Positions 1 through 8,133 are shown, numbered from the stretch's first letter. The stretch is 17,110 nucleotides of DNA from Terriglobales bacterium (GCA_030150795.1 JASLFF010000272.1:1-17110); one strand, 5' to 3'. Numbers and translations: made by a program. The notes: generated by a model not told the origin, from the sequence alone.

Positions 1-467
1 TCGATGATGATGAGTACTTTGCGTCCGGCACGCGCCTCCTCAAGAAGCATTCCATTCAGCTTCTGGTGCAGGGAGACTTCGTTGCGCCGGGAAACTGCCA
101 GATCGAGTTCGGAAGCGATATGACGGACCAAATCATGCGGCTTGCATTGGGTTTGAAAAATGAATGCCGTACGCGCAGATTCACGATATTGGCCCAACAA
201 GTGAAAAAGCAGCGAGGTCTTTCCCGTGCCGGGCTCACCCAGCAGAACGCTGAAACCGAGGTTCGATTCAATGGAGGAAATGATTGCCTGCAACGCGGTG
301 TTGTGCATTCGCGTCCAGAAAAGGAAGGCAGGATCGGGGGTGACGCCAAAGGGGGATTCGCGAAATCCGAAGTGCCGGAGGAAGCCTTCTTGTTCAGCCC
401 TCGCCAGCACAAAAGCAGACTCTGGAATCTGGCGTTCCAGTATGGGATTGGTTGCACCTGTCCTCAT
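1..467 (-). CDS. ExeA/GspA-type AAA ATPase, 5' part only (runs off left edge)
   Basis: The frame opens at an ATG at 467-465 (a GTG sits directly before it at 470-468) and stays open to base 1, giving 155 residues without a stop. Residues 34-50 read FGFRESPFGVTPDPAFL, the N-terminal signature of ExeA/GspA-family ATPases. A Walker A motif GEPGTGKTS lies at 77-85, and the sequence ends in the hydrophobic strand VLIII at 151-155, just where the Walker B acidic residue should follow. These ATPases bind ATP at the inner membrane and assist secretion or polysaccharide export machines. An upstream in-frame TAG at 497-495 ends the NusG-like gene, which lies 27 bp away on the same strand, so the two are probably co-transcribed. 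Such a pair often heads exopolysaccharide or PEP-CTERM/exosortase loci; that role is inferred because the rest of the operon is outside the window. The Shine-Dalgarno is weak (AGGGA about 12-15 nt upstream), so the exact start is uncertain. Confidence 0.85.
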   Translation of the reverse strand, partial: MRTGATNPILERQIPESAFVLARAEQEGFLRHFGFRESPFGVTPDPAFLFWTRMHNTALQAIISSIESNLGFSVLLGEPGTGKTSLLFHLLGQYRESARTAFIFQTQCKPHDLVRHIASELDLAVSRRNEVSLHQKLNGMLLEEARAGRKVLIII

Positions 468-494
468 CACAATCGCAGTCGGTCCCTGGAGACC

Positions 495-1016
495 CTATCT
501 CAGGGTTTCAACCTCTGTAGCGTCGAGCGAAATAGAGACAGAACGGTTCATCCACTCGAAAGAAACAATCAGGACGTCGCTTTTTACTTCCTGGACAATT
601 CCTTCCATTCCAATCAGCGGTCCGGCTGTCACCCGGACGCGCTTCCCCGACTGGAGATATGCGCAAGGTTCAGCTCGGCCCAGAGTCACAGCCTTCCTGA
701 GCGCTTCGATCTGAGAGTCCGGCACGACCGCCGGAAGGCCATGAAAGGAGACCAGCGAGACCATGCCCGGGAGCGACAGGACCCGGACCCGTTCCGTGAG
801 CGCCATCCGCACAAAGACATACGAGGGAAAAAGCGGCAGAAGTACTTTTGCGCTACGTTGCTTCCACTGCCGCTGCACAGCATACAAAGGCAGAAAAAAT
901 GTGATGCCGTGCTGTTCGCACTGCTGTGCCAGATATTTTTCGTGACGACCGCAGGTATATGCGACGTACCAATTGTTATGTTCAACTGATTGCTGAGAAC
1001 ACGCACTAGCTTGCAC
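495..1016 (-). CDS. NusG-like transcription antiterminator (UpxY/RfaH-type)
   Basis: The 173-residue product has the NusG two-domain plan. An NGN domain spans about residues 15-110, with WYVAYTCGRHEKYLA at 16-30 and LFPSYVFVRM at 62-71. A KOW domain spans about 124-150, with GKRVRVTAGPLIGMEGIVQ. Specialised NusG paralogues of this size ride on RNA polymerase and stop premature termination in long operons, usually for surface polysaccharides. The start is a GTG at 1016-1014 preceded by AAGGAG (1031-1026) at 9-nt spacing, and no better ATG is available. It is the first gene of a minus-strand operon with the ExeA-like ATPase 27 bp downstream, the usual position for a cis-acting UpxY-type factor. 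It could be the housekeeping NusG, but the lone setting (no secE or ribosomal protein genes beside it) and the short, divergent sequence favour a specialised paralogue. No ops-like element was recognised in the leader. Confidence 0.88.
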   Translation of the reverse strand: MQASACSQQSVEHNNWYVAYTCGRHEKYLAQQCEQHGITFFLPLYAVQRQWKQRSAKVLLPLFPSYVFVRMALTERVRVLSLPGMVSLVSFHGLPAVVPDSQIEALRKAVTLGRAEPCAYLQSGKRVRVTAGPLIGMEGIVQEVKSDVLIVSFEWMNRSVSISLDATEVETLR

Positions 1017-1923
1017 TGACCTTAGCTCCTTACAACGAATTTTGCGGCGCAGGAATCCGGCAATGCGGACTTAGCGCTCTCTGGCAAGGTGCAAGATAGG
1101 GTAAAGTTCAGAGCTGATGCCGTTTAGCATAGCTTCGCCACCTCAACTACATTAAGACCATCTTAAGAATCTGCGCCCCAATCGCAGAACTCTCGGTAAA
1201 CAAATCCTAGCGATCACATCAGATGCGCTGCAAGGAGTAGACTGCTGCACGCCGAATGAGACGAACATCTCAGAGCGAAACTGCCCGAGAACCACGCTGA
1301 ATGACTCATTTGCCGGCGTCTCCATTATCAAAGCAATTGGGGAAGCGGCGCGTCCCTTGTGCTTATCAGTGCGGGTCGAATCTCACAAGCCGGATATTTG
1401 CACGGCGGTGCGCTGATCCTATCCTGAGCGGCTGATGGGCAGACTGGCTCACCCGATCATTGGTGCTGAGCGTTGCAGAGTTGCGTTCGAGGTAGCAGAA
1501 AACAAGAGGATTATTAGATTCCATTCTGGCCAAACTATGCATCAGAGTTTGTAAAGGGCACATGAAAATGACCATTGCCTGGAGCAGCATCGCGTATGCG
1601 CACGAAACATCTTCGTGAACAAGCGCGTGTTCGCAAGGCTTGCCCGTGGCTTTTCTTTGCGTCCCTGTTTAAGAGTTCAATTGAAAATATTGTACATCGA
1701 AGGACTGCCTGGAGCCTGCAGACCTGAATACCTGGAACAGCTTCGATTGTTTTATCCGCCTGCTGGGAAAGCGCACTTTGCTGGAAGCGGGGAAAAAGAA
1801 TGAGTGACTTAGGATTTGTTGACCTTTAAATGGCAGGAGAGGGGGCCTGGCAAGATCAATGTGAAAAGCGCGGTACGCGTCGGTGCACGTATCTCGATTG
1901 CGTATTTTCTCAGGAGTATTTTT
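1017..1923. other. Intergenic region between divergent nusG-like and regulator genes
   Basis: About 900 bases hold no gene I can support. Short open frames at 1366-1590 (minus) and 1615-1803 (plus) have no ribosome binding site of note and no recognisable family. The region contains the nusG-like SD (1026-1031) and, at its right end, the SD of the regulator (AGGAG, 1912-1916). A small A+T-rich dyad TTAAGA-CCA-TCTTAA sits at 1152-1166. The regulatory sequences of both divergent genes must lie here, but no convincing -35/-10 pair was found by eye. Confidence 0.5.
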
Positions 1924-2679
1924 ATGAGAATTGATGCAGAGATTGGCACATGTGATCGGCTCGACATTGTGCAGCAAGAAATCAGATCAGACGATCAGGC
2001 TAGGCGCGGATGCGATCATAAAATTTCGGTCGTAGTCAGTGATGGAAGCTACATGACTTCAGAACTGCTGGCACGGGCCCTGACCCGAATCAAAACGCTC
2101 AGTGTCCTGAAGTGCACAGTAAATTTCGATCAGGCGCTTGAGGCGATCGTTACTCTCCGTCCGGATGTGGCCGTCCTGGGTCTCCATTTTGCCAACGGTC
2201 CGTATAAAGCGTTGGAACTGTTGCGCCGCCTTCGGGATGTGTCAGCTAAAACTCGTTGCGTGCTGTTGACGGACGAGACGGAGCGAGATGGCGTTATTGA
2301 AGCTTTTCGGGCCGGCGCGCGCGGCATCTTCAGACGGTCTACACCCACGCATCTCCTGGCCAGGTGCATTATCGCAGTGCATCGGGGCCAGATCTGGGCG
2401 AACAGTGCGGATGTGTGGCAGGTGGTCAAAGCGCTGCAAACGGCCATGCCTTTCAAAGGCGTGAATTCGCGGGGCGAGGCGTTACTCACAAAAAGGGAGC
2501 AGGAATTAGTGCCGCTGGTGGCCAACGGCCTTACGAATCGGGAAATATCAATCGAACTGGGCGTGAGCGAGCATACGATCAAGAACCATCTATTTCGAAT
2601 GTACGAAAAGCTTGGTATATCGAGCAGGGTGGAGTTGATACTGTATGCAGTCTCTGAACGAGAAAAGCACACCACGTAG
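1924..2679 (+). CDS. LuxR/NarL-family response regulator with degenerate receiver
   Basis: The 251-residue protein has an N-terminal receiver-like domain (about 33-150), a linker, and a C-terminal LuxR-type helix-turn-helix (about 187-245) with LTKREQELVPLVANGLTNRE and VSEHTIKNHLFRMYEKLGI, a close match to the family consensus. DNA binding as a dimer is therefore likely. In the receiver, the usual (L/V)LDL phospho-acceptor strand reads DVAVLGLHF, so Gly86 replaces the Asp. Only one acidic-pocket Asp remains (VVVSDG, 36-41), and the conserved Lys is Arg138, while Thr116 is kept. It is therefore expected not to be controlled by Asp phosphorylation. The start is ATG 1924, with AGGAG (1912-1916) at 7-nt spacing; an upstream TTG at 1816 in the same frame has no SD. 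The exporter operon begins 407 bp downstream on the same strand and is a reasonable but unproven target, as is the divergent nusG-like operon. Confidence 0.88.
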   Translation: MRIDAEIGTCDRLDIVQQEIRSDDQARRGCDHKISVVVSDGSYMTSELLARALTRIKTLSVLKCTVNFDQALEAIVTLRPDVAVLGLHFANGPYKALELLRRLRDVSAKTRCVLLTDETERDGVIEAFRAGARGIFRRSTPTHLLARCIIAVHRGQIWANSADVWQVVKALQTAMPFKGVNSRGEALLTKREQELVPLVANGLTNREISIELGVSEHTIKNHLFRMYEKLGISSRVELILYAVSEREKHTT

Positions 2680-2753
2680 AAATATTAAGATCACTGTGAA
2701 TTCTGGAGACTGCATGGCAGAGGATGCAGTTACCTGACAACCCGTATCTCCGG

Positions 2754-2794
2754 CCAAAATTCCCGATAACAGGGGAAAATAGAGGGAATTTTGG
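2754..2794. repeat. Perfect 11-bp inverted repeat, possible terminator or dispersed repeat
   Basis: The arms CCAAAATTCCC (2754-2764) and GGGAATTTTGG (2784-2794) are exact reverse complements around a 19-base loop. The dyad starts 75 bases after the regulator's stop. A six-base T-run lies 11 bases past the right arm (2806-2811), too far for a textbook intrinsic terminator, though the hairpin could still help end transcription. The arm sequence with the internal TAACAGGGGAAAATAGAGGG resembles the dispersed AATTCCCT/AGGGAATT repeat fragments I recall from various environmental bacterial genomes; this is recollection, not a search result. Confidence 0.5.
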
Positions 2795-2914
2795 TTGCGT
2801 AACAGGTTTTTTCTTCTCTATATTCTCAGCAGCCTGATCCCATTGCGGATGAGTATCTAGCAAAAAAGCTCAGCGGGTCATTGTGTTGGACCTCGTCCAG
2901 GGCCCGAAGCGGAC

Positions 2915-2933
2915 GCCGTGGTAAAACCACGGC
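2915..2933. repeat. 8-bp inverted repeat with 3-base loop
   Basis: GCCGTGGT (2915-2922), loop AAA, then ACCACGGC (2926-2933), perfectly complementary and followed by only three T residues. It lies 154 bases before the channel gene's start. It could be an operator-like dyad, an RNA hairpin in the operon leader, or a weak terminator. Nothing in the sequence decides between these. Confidence 0.4.
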
Positions 2934-3086
2934 TTTGGCGACTCCACAGGCCTGCGAACCGGCTGCTGTGTAGACTAGCACGCTGCAGCATGGTCTAATT
3001 GCCGGATTCGCCGCAAGGGATGGTCTGATGCTGCGATTGGCCCTCAGTCTCAGCCAAATAGCCCTTCATGGCTTGGAGAATGGACC

Positions 3087-4550
3087 ATGTGTAATAACGG
3101 AGACAGAAAGATTACAAACAGGAAGCTGCAGCAGATTCTTAACCGCTTGCACTCCGGGGTTCCAAGATTCTCGCCGCGATTCATTCTGGGATTTGCATTT
3201 CTCTGGCTGATGGTCTCAGCTTCTGCTGAGGGACAAACAAGTCAACCCTCAGTTAACTTTGGCAGTGTCCCCAGCGGAACGGCAAGCAAAGAAGTTCTGC
3301 ATCTCACGCTGCGCGACGCCATCACCATGGCGGTCCGCTACAATCTTGGCCAGATTGAAAGTGGAGAAAATGCCCGCATCGCTCGCGGACAACGGCTCCG
3401 GGCAATGAGCCCGCTCCTGCCGCAGGTAAGCGCAGGGGCTGCGGAGAACGTCTCGCAATTCAGTGCGGCCACCCTGGGCATCAAGATTCCTCAAGTCCCT
3501 GCCGTCATAGGGCCCTTCAGTTATTCGACTGCCCAGGCCAACGCCAGTCAGAGCCTCTTCAACTTCGAATCCATACAGCGTTTCCGTGCTGCGCGCAACA
3601 ATGAGCAGGCTGCTCAACTCAGTTACAGTGACACACTGGATGTGATTACGCTGATCGTGGGAAGCGCCTACCTGGAGGTAATTCAGGCGAATTCACGCAT
3701 CCAGGCGGAAGAAGCCCAGGTAAAAAACGCGCAGGCGCTCTATGATCAGGCTGCGGACCAGCTTCAGTCGGGCACCAGTACTAAAATTGATGTAACACGC
3801 AGCGGTGTGCAACTGCACACGGAGCAGTATAACTTGAGCATCACGCAGAACAACTTTGCAATTGCGAAGCTGAATCTCTCGCGTGCCATTGGCCTGCCAC
3901 TCGGTCAGGCTTTCGATCTTGCCGATCAAGTCCCTTATGCGGACATTCATCCCCAGACAGTCGAAGATGCGCTGAACACCGCCTACAAGACTCGCAGCGA
4001 TTTCCGGGCCGCTCTCAGTTCTGTAAAATCAGCCCAGCAGCAGCTCTCTGCAACACGCGGAGAGCGCTACCCTGTGCTGGCGGCCAACGGAGACTATGGT
4101 GTTCAGGGGCCCAATCCTGGCAGACTCCACGGCGCCTTCACGTTTCAAGCGGGAGTGAGCGTTCCAATTTTTACCAGCGGACGCATCAAGGGCGACATAA
4201 CCGAAGCTGAAGCAGTGCTTCACCAACGCAAGGCGGAAGCCGAGAACCTGCGAGGTCAGATCGACTATGACATTCGCACCGCATTTCTGAATCTGCAGGC
4301 AGCCCAGCAGCAGATAACCGTCGCAAAAGAGAATGTGGATCTGGCGAATGAGAATCTCTCTCGCTCGCAGGAACGTTTCGCCGCCGGTGTCACAGACAGT
4401 GTGGAAGTCGTGCAGGCCCAGCAGGCGCTCGCGAGCGCGAATGATCAATACATTTCCAGCCTCTACAACCATAATTTGTCAAAACTACAGCTTGCCCGCG
4501 CATTGGGCTTAGCGCGAACCAATTACAACCAGTTCCTGGTGGTCCAGTAA
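3087..4550 (+). CDS. TolC-family outer-membrane efflux channel
   Basis: The 487-residue product matches the TolC/OEP family in length and layout. A long basic N-terminus leads to a signal-peptide core at about 32-46 (FILGFAFLWLMVSAS) with likely cleavage near residues 47-50. Two related OEP repeats follow (about 75-270 and 290-480), rich in Ala/Gln/Asn helices, with typical stretches such as HLTLRDAITMAVRYNL and VPIFTSGRIKGDITEAEAVL. The trimer would form an outer-membrane barrel and periplasmic tunnel for drugs or other small molecules. The start ATG has GGAGA (3075-3079) at 7-nt spacing. The adaptor gene begins 15 bp after the stop and the MFS pump follows, so this channel most likely serves an EmrAB-type system. 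The substrate cannot be read from the sequence. Confidence 0.9.
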   Translation: MCNNGDRKITNRKLQQILNRLHSGVPRFSPRFILGFAFLWLMVSASAEGQTSQPSVNFGSVPSGTASKEVLHLTLRDAITMAVRYNLGQIESGENARIARGQRLRAMSPLLPQVSAGAAENVSQFSAATLGIKIPQVPAVIGPFSYSTAQANASQSLFNFESIQRFRAARNNEQAAQLSYSDTLDVITLIVGSAYLEVIQANSRIQAEEAQVKNAQALYDQAADQLQSGTSTKIDVTRSGVQLHTEQYNLSITQNNFAIAKLNLSRAIGLPLGQAFDLADQVPYADIHPQTVEDALNTAYKTRSDFRAALSSVKSAQQQLSATRGERYPVLAANGDYGVQGPNPGRLHGAFTFQAGVSVPIFTSGRIKGDITEAEAVLHQRKAEAENLRGQIDYDIRTAFLNLQAAQQQITVAKENVDLANENLSRSQERFAAGVTDSVEVVQAQQALASANDQYISSLYNHNLSKLQLARALGLARTNYNQFLVVQ

Positions 4551-4565
4551 TAAAGGAGTATTGCG

Positions 4566-5825
4566 ATGGCTACTCAACCTCATCCTGACGTAGACAAGCC
4601 CGAAGCTGTACCTTCTGTTGCGGACGATAAAAGCGGCGTATCAAGGCGCGACATTGTTAAGCGTTCACGTTTCAAGTTCCGCCGTATTTATCTCATACCG
4701 ATCGCATTGCTGCTGATACTGGGATCTGTTTTCTTGTGGCTTTATTTTTCAAGCTACGAATCCACGGATGATGGGCAAGTGGATGTGCACCTTTATCCTG
4801 TAAGCCCGCGCATCTCTGGCTACGTCATTAAAGTCAACGTCAATGACAATCAGTACGTGCAGCAAGGGACTGTGCTGGTCGAGATCGATCCGAAAGATTA
4901 TGAGATTGCCATTGCCAAAGCACGCGCGGACCTCGCAAATGCGGAGGCCACCGCCAAGTCTCTTAATATCAGTGTGCCCATAGCATCGATCAATACCTCA
5001 AGCCAACTGAAATCGGCAGCTTCCGATGTGAGCAATACCACCGCAGGCATCATTACTTCTGAGAAGCAGCTCGCTGCTGCGCATGCCCAGGTGGAGCAGG
5101 CGGAGGCCAACGACGTAAAAGCGCAGGACGACTTGAAACGGTACAAAAGGTTGGTAGAAAAGCAAAACGTTTCTGAGCAGACTTATGATCAGGCGTTGGC
5201 TGCGGCCAAGGCCAGCACCGCCAGCGTGGCTGCTGCCAGGGCAAATGAAGCGGCGGCGGAACAGGCAGTCCAGCAGGCGAAAGACCGGCTCGCTCAGGCT
5301 GAAGCAAACCATCGCTCTGCGGAAACCGGCCCCCAGCAAGTGGCTTCAACCAACGCCCGTGCTCTAGCTGCCGTGGCAGATGTCCAGCAGAAGCGCGCCG
5401 CGCTGGAACAGGCGGAACTTAATCTGCAGTACACAAAAATTGTCGCGCCGGTCAGCGGTCAGGTGAACAAGTCCGTCGTGGTTGGGTTGAACGTGCAACC
5501 TGGCCAGCAGTTATTGACCCTTGTTCCGCTGGACGAGGTCTGGATCACTGCTAATTTCAAGGAAACGCAGCTCCGGCATATGAAAGTTGGACAAAAAGCA
5601 ACAATCGACGTGGACTCAACAGGCGCCACCCTGCACGGACATGTGGACAGCATTGCAGGCGCAACCGGTCCTACATTCAGTTTGCTTCCACCAGAGAATG
5701 CCACCGGAAACTACGTGAAAATTGTCCAGCGTATTCCGGTAAAGATTGTTCTTGAGCCTGGCGAAAACCGCGATCATCGTCTGCGTCCAGGAATGAATGT
5801 TGTGCCCAAAGTGGAATTGCGATGA
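4566..5825 (+). CDS. HlyD/EmrA-family periplasmic adaptor (membrane fusion protein)
   Basis: The 419-residue product has a cytoplasmic N-terminus, one membrane segment at about 41-62, then TDDGQVDVHLYPVSPRISGY (67-86), the characteristic opening of the EmrA-type barrel-sandwich (lipoyl) domain. A long Ala/Gln/Glu-rich helical hairpin occupies about 105-290, the second lipoyl half reads APVSGQVNKSVVVGLNVQPG, and a C-terminal beta-barrel contains VWITANFKETQLRHMKVGQ. It links the inner-membrane pump to the TolC-type channel. AAAGGAG (4552-4558) precedes the ATG at 7-nt spacing, partly overlapping the end region of the channel gene. The stop overlaps the next start (ATGA at 5822-5825), implying translational coupling with the pump. 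EmrA is the nearest well-known relative; the symbol is left blank because substrate and orthology were not tested. Confidence 0.92.
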   Translation: MATQPHPDVDKPEAVPSVADDKSGVSRRDIVKRSRFKFRRIYLIPIALLLILGSVFLWLYFSSYESTDDGQVDVHLYPVSPRISGYVIKVNVNDNQYVQQGTVLVEIDPKDYEIAIAKARADLANAEATAKSLNISVPIASINTSSQLKSAASDVSNTTAGIITSEKQLAAAHAQVEQAEANDVKAQDDLKRYKRLVEKQNVSEQTYDQALAAAKASTASVAAARANEAAAEQAVQQAKDRLAQAEANHRSAETGPQQVASTNARALAAVADVQQKRAALEQAELNLQYTKIVAPVSGQVNKSVVVGLNVQPGQQLLTLVPLDEVWITANFKETQLRHMKVGQKATIDVDSTGATLHGHVDSIAGATGPTFSLLPPENATGNYVKIVQRIPVKIVLEPGENRDHRLRPGMNVVPKVELR

Positions 5826-7414
5826 GCACGGCTACTCTCACACTCGATCAGGATGTCTGGAAGCCAAAGTTCAACCCTTGGCTCATCGCGGTTGTTGTCG
5901 CCCTGGGCGCGTTCATGGAGGTGCTTGATACCAGCATCGCCAACGTTGCATTGCCGTATATGGCAGGAAGTTTGGCGGCCAGCAATGATCAAAGCACCTG
6001 GGTCCTGACTTCTTACCTGGTCTCTAACGCCATCGTCCTTCCCATCAGCGGCTGGATTGCGGTGAGATTTGGCCGTAAGCGGTTTTTCATGAGCTGCCTT
6101 GCCGTCTTTACGGTGAGCTCGTTTCTCTGCGGTGTGGCTCCCAACCTTGGTTTTCTTCTTCTCTTCCGGGTTCTGCAGGGGGCCGGCGGAGGAGGTCTGC
6201 AGCCCATGGCGCAAGCCATTTTGGCCGATACTTTTCCCCCACATCAAAGAGGCTTGGCATTTGCTCTTTACGGAATCACTGCGGTCATGGCCCCCACGAT
6301 CGGACCTACTCTGGGAGGATGGATCACATTCAACTATTCCTGGCGCTGGATCTTCTATATCAATGTTCCCGTTGGAATCATTACCTGGATTCTGGTTCGG
6401 CGTTTCGTTGAAGATCCTCCATATTTAAAGCGGCTCAAAGCAGCCGGCGTCAAGTTGGACTATATCGGCATTGCTCTCCTGGCGATTGGGGTCGGTGCGC
6501 TGCAAATTCTGTTGGACAAAGGCCAGGAAGATGATTGGTTCGGCTCGAACTTCATCACCACCTTGGTCATTGTCTCAAGCGTCTGCCTGATCTCGCTGGT
6601 AATCTGGGAATGGTTTCAAAAAGCGCCCATTGTGGATGTCCGCTTGTTCAAGGCTTTCAATTTTGCAAGCGCGAACGTGATGATGTTCATGCTGGGAGTT
6701 TTGCTGTTCAGCAGCCTGGTGTTGATGCCGCAGTTTTTGCAGACGCTCCTTGGGTACACTTCAGAACTGGCCGGTCTGGCCCTTTCCGCGGGAGGGCTCG
6801 TCTTGCTCTTCGAAATGCCGCTCATAGGACAGCTTTCAAGGAAGATTCATGCGCGCCGGCTGATCGCCTTTGGCTGGCTGGCATTGTCTATTGCCATGTA
6901 TTATTCCACTCGGCGAATCGACCTGCAGTTGAGTTTCACTGCGGCCACGTGGCTGCGTATTGCTCAGGTAATCGGGCTGGGGTTTTTGTTCGTCCCTATC
7001 AATCTGGCTGCCTATGTGGGAATTTCGCCGGAAAAGAATAATGCGGTTGCCGGCATCGTAAACTTTATGCGGAACATGGGCAGCAGCGTGGGAACTTCAC
7101 TGGTGACCACGGTGATTGCGCGCCGGTCTCAATTCCATCAGCTAAGACTGGTGGAGGCAGCCAGGATTGACAATCCAAATTTTGTCAATACGGCGCAAGG
7201 TTTGACGCAGCACTTCGCGAATGCCGGCCTGAGCAGACACGAGGCGTCGGCTACCGCCTATGCCAGTATTTATCGATCCATTCAGGCGCAGGCGGCAAGT
7301 CTGGCCTACATCGATATGTTTAAGGTTCTTGCTGTGTGTGCGGCAGTCATGTTCTGCGTGTCATTCTTTCTTAAGAAAAACGATCTCGGCGGCGGCGCTA
7401 CGATCGCGGAATGA
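5822..7414 (+). CDS. DHA2-type MFS multidrug efflux pump (EmrB/QacA family)
   Basis: The 530-residue product has about 14 hydrophobic segments, the count and length expected of DHA2 drug:H+ antiporters. Family motifs are visible. LDTSIANVALP near residue 35 is motif D1 with its membrane Asp. GWIAVRFGRKRFF near 77-89 is motif A in the loop between helices 2 and 3. A Gly/Pro-rich motif C, APTIGPTLGGW, lies near 156-166. The pump would export hydrophobic compounds from the inner membrane through the adaptor and TolC-type channel encoded just upstream. The ATG lies within the adaptor's stop (4-bp overlap), so translation is coupled. The kinase-like gene follows after 49 bp. No truncation or missing key motif is evident. 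Confidence 0.92.
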   Translation: MSTATLTLDQDVWKPKFNPWLIAVVVALGAFMEVLDTSIANVALPYMAGSLAASNDQSTWVLTSYLVSNAIVLPISGWIAVRFGRKRFFMSCLAVFTVSSFLCGVAPNLGFLLLFRVLQGAGGGGLQPMAQAILADTFPPHQRGLAFALYGITAVMAPTIGPTLGGWITFNYSWRWIFYINVPVGIITWILVRRFVEDPPYLKRLKAAGVKLDYIGIALLAIGVGALQILLDKGQEDDWFGSNFITTLVIVSSVCLISLVIWEWFQKAPIVDVRLFKAFNFASANVMMFMLGVLLFSSLVLMPQFLQTLLGYTSELAGLALSAGGLVLLFEMPLIGQLSRKIHARRLIAFGWLALSIAMYYSTRRIDLQLSFTAATWLRIAQVIGLGFLFVPINLAAYVGISPEKNNAVAGIVNFMRNMGSSVGTSLVTTVIARRSQFHQLRLVEAARIDNPNFVNTAQGLTQHFANAGLSRHEASATAYASIYRSIQAQAASLAYIDMFKVLAVCAAVMFCVSFFLKKNDLGGGATIAE

Positions 7415-7463
7415 TGACCCGCGTGTCTCTCAAATCTGGGGTTTTAGAAAAAGGTAGATCAGT

Positions 7464-8093
7464 ATGATCAAAATTATCACCATCGAACGGGAATACGGAT
7501 GCGGTGGAGGCGAAATCGCCCAACTGGTGGCCAAGCGCCTTGGCTGGAAGCTATGGGACCAGGCGTTGACAGAGGAAATTGCGAGGCTGGCCAAGTGTCC
7601 CACGACCATAGTTGAAGAACGTGAGGAGCGGCCCGATCCTCTCTACTACCGGCTCTTTAAATCCTTTCTCCGTGGAAGCTATGAAGGCAGCCTCAATGCG
7701 CCCAAACTTAACCTTGTAGATAGTGAGACGATTCTGGCCACGACCCGGCGGGTGGTGGAGAGCGCTGCCACGCATGGAAAAGGCGTCATCGTGGGTCGAG
7801 GGTCGCAACAGTTTCTCAAGGACCGGCCGGAGACATTGCGCGTCTTTCTGTATGCGCCAAGAGACAACAAAATCCGCCGGTTAGTTGCCCGTGGCAAAAC
7901 TGAGAAAGAAGCGGAGGAGTTGATCGATACGGTCGACAACGAGCGCGCCGATTTCATCAAGAAATACTTCAAGGTGGAATGGCCTGATCGCGCAATCTAT
8001 CACGCCATGATCAATACCAGCTGCGGAGATGAGGCTACAATGCGCATGATTCTGAACTTTATGGACGCCTACGCTCCGTGCGCGATCGCATAA
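7464..8093 (+). CDS. Cytidylate kinase-like family protein
   Basis: The 209-residue product opens with IITIEREYGCGGGEIAQLVA (4-23), the glycine-rich nucleotide-binding start of the cytidylate-kinase-like family, and continues with the typical GWKLWDQALTEEIA. A central GKGVIVGRGSQQFL strand-loop and a basic, lid-like segment (RDNKIRRLVARGKTEKEAEE) follow. It probably transfers phosphate from ATP to a nucleotide or a related small substrate; members of this family beside non-housekeeping genes have poorly defined roles, so CMP kinase activity should not be assumed. AAGG (7451-7454) precedes the ATG at 9-nt spacing. It lies 49 bp after the MFS pump on the same strand and is probably the last gene of the exporter operon. 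A short GCCC/GGGC hairpin follows the stop. Confidence 0.85.
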   Translation: MIKIITIEREYGCGGGEIAQLVAKRLGWKLWDQALTEEIARLAKCPTTIVEEREERPDPLYYRLFKSFLRGSYEGSLNAPKLNLVDSETILATTRRVVESAATHGKGVIVGRGSQQFLKDRPETLRVFLYAPRDNKIRRLVARGKTEKEAEELIDTVDNERADFIKKYFKVEWPDRAIYHAMINTSCGDEATMRMILNFMDAYAPCAIA

Positions 8094-8133
8094 GATACCA
8101 TTGCCCATTTCGGCTTCACTAAATCGAGAAAAC

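Larger units (their letters stand above)
2680..3086. other. Intergenic region upstream of the exporter operon
   Basis: These 407 bases separate the regulator from the outer-membrane channel gene. No coding frame is convincing. They contain two clear dyads, listed separately (2754-2794 and 2915-2933), a T-run at 2806-2811 after the first dyad, and the channel gene's SD (GGAGA, 3075-3079). The promoter of the exporter operon is presumably between about 2810 and 3060, but no clean sigma-70-type pair was recognised. Confidence 0.5.

Noticed and set aside
56..457. 133-residue minus-strand open frame
   Set aside because: It is a shadow in another frame of the ExeA-like ATPase, whose frame shows the Walker A motif and runs to the edge.
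66..989. 307-residue plus-strand open frame
   Set aside because: It lies antisense to the NusG-like and ExeA-like genes, which have clear domains; its own sequence has no recognisable pattern.
1152..1166. TTAAGA-CCA-TCTTAA dyad in the nusG-like leader
   Set aside because: Only 6 bp and A+T-rich; expected by chance in a 900-base gap, and no link to a promoter was seen.
1366..1590. 74-residue minus-strand open frame in the regulator upstream gap
   Set aside because: No ribosome binding site, no family pattern, rich in rare-looking composition; probably chance.
1615..1803. 62-residue plus-strand open frame with GTG start
   Set aside because: No SD and no recognisable sequence; the real downstream gene has its own SD at 1912-1916.
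1816..1923. TTG-started N-terminal extension of the response regulator
   Set aside because: No SD before the TTG, while ATG 1924 has AGGAG at 7-nt spacing; the extra 36 residues do not extend the receiver domain.
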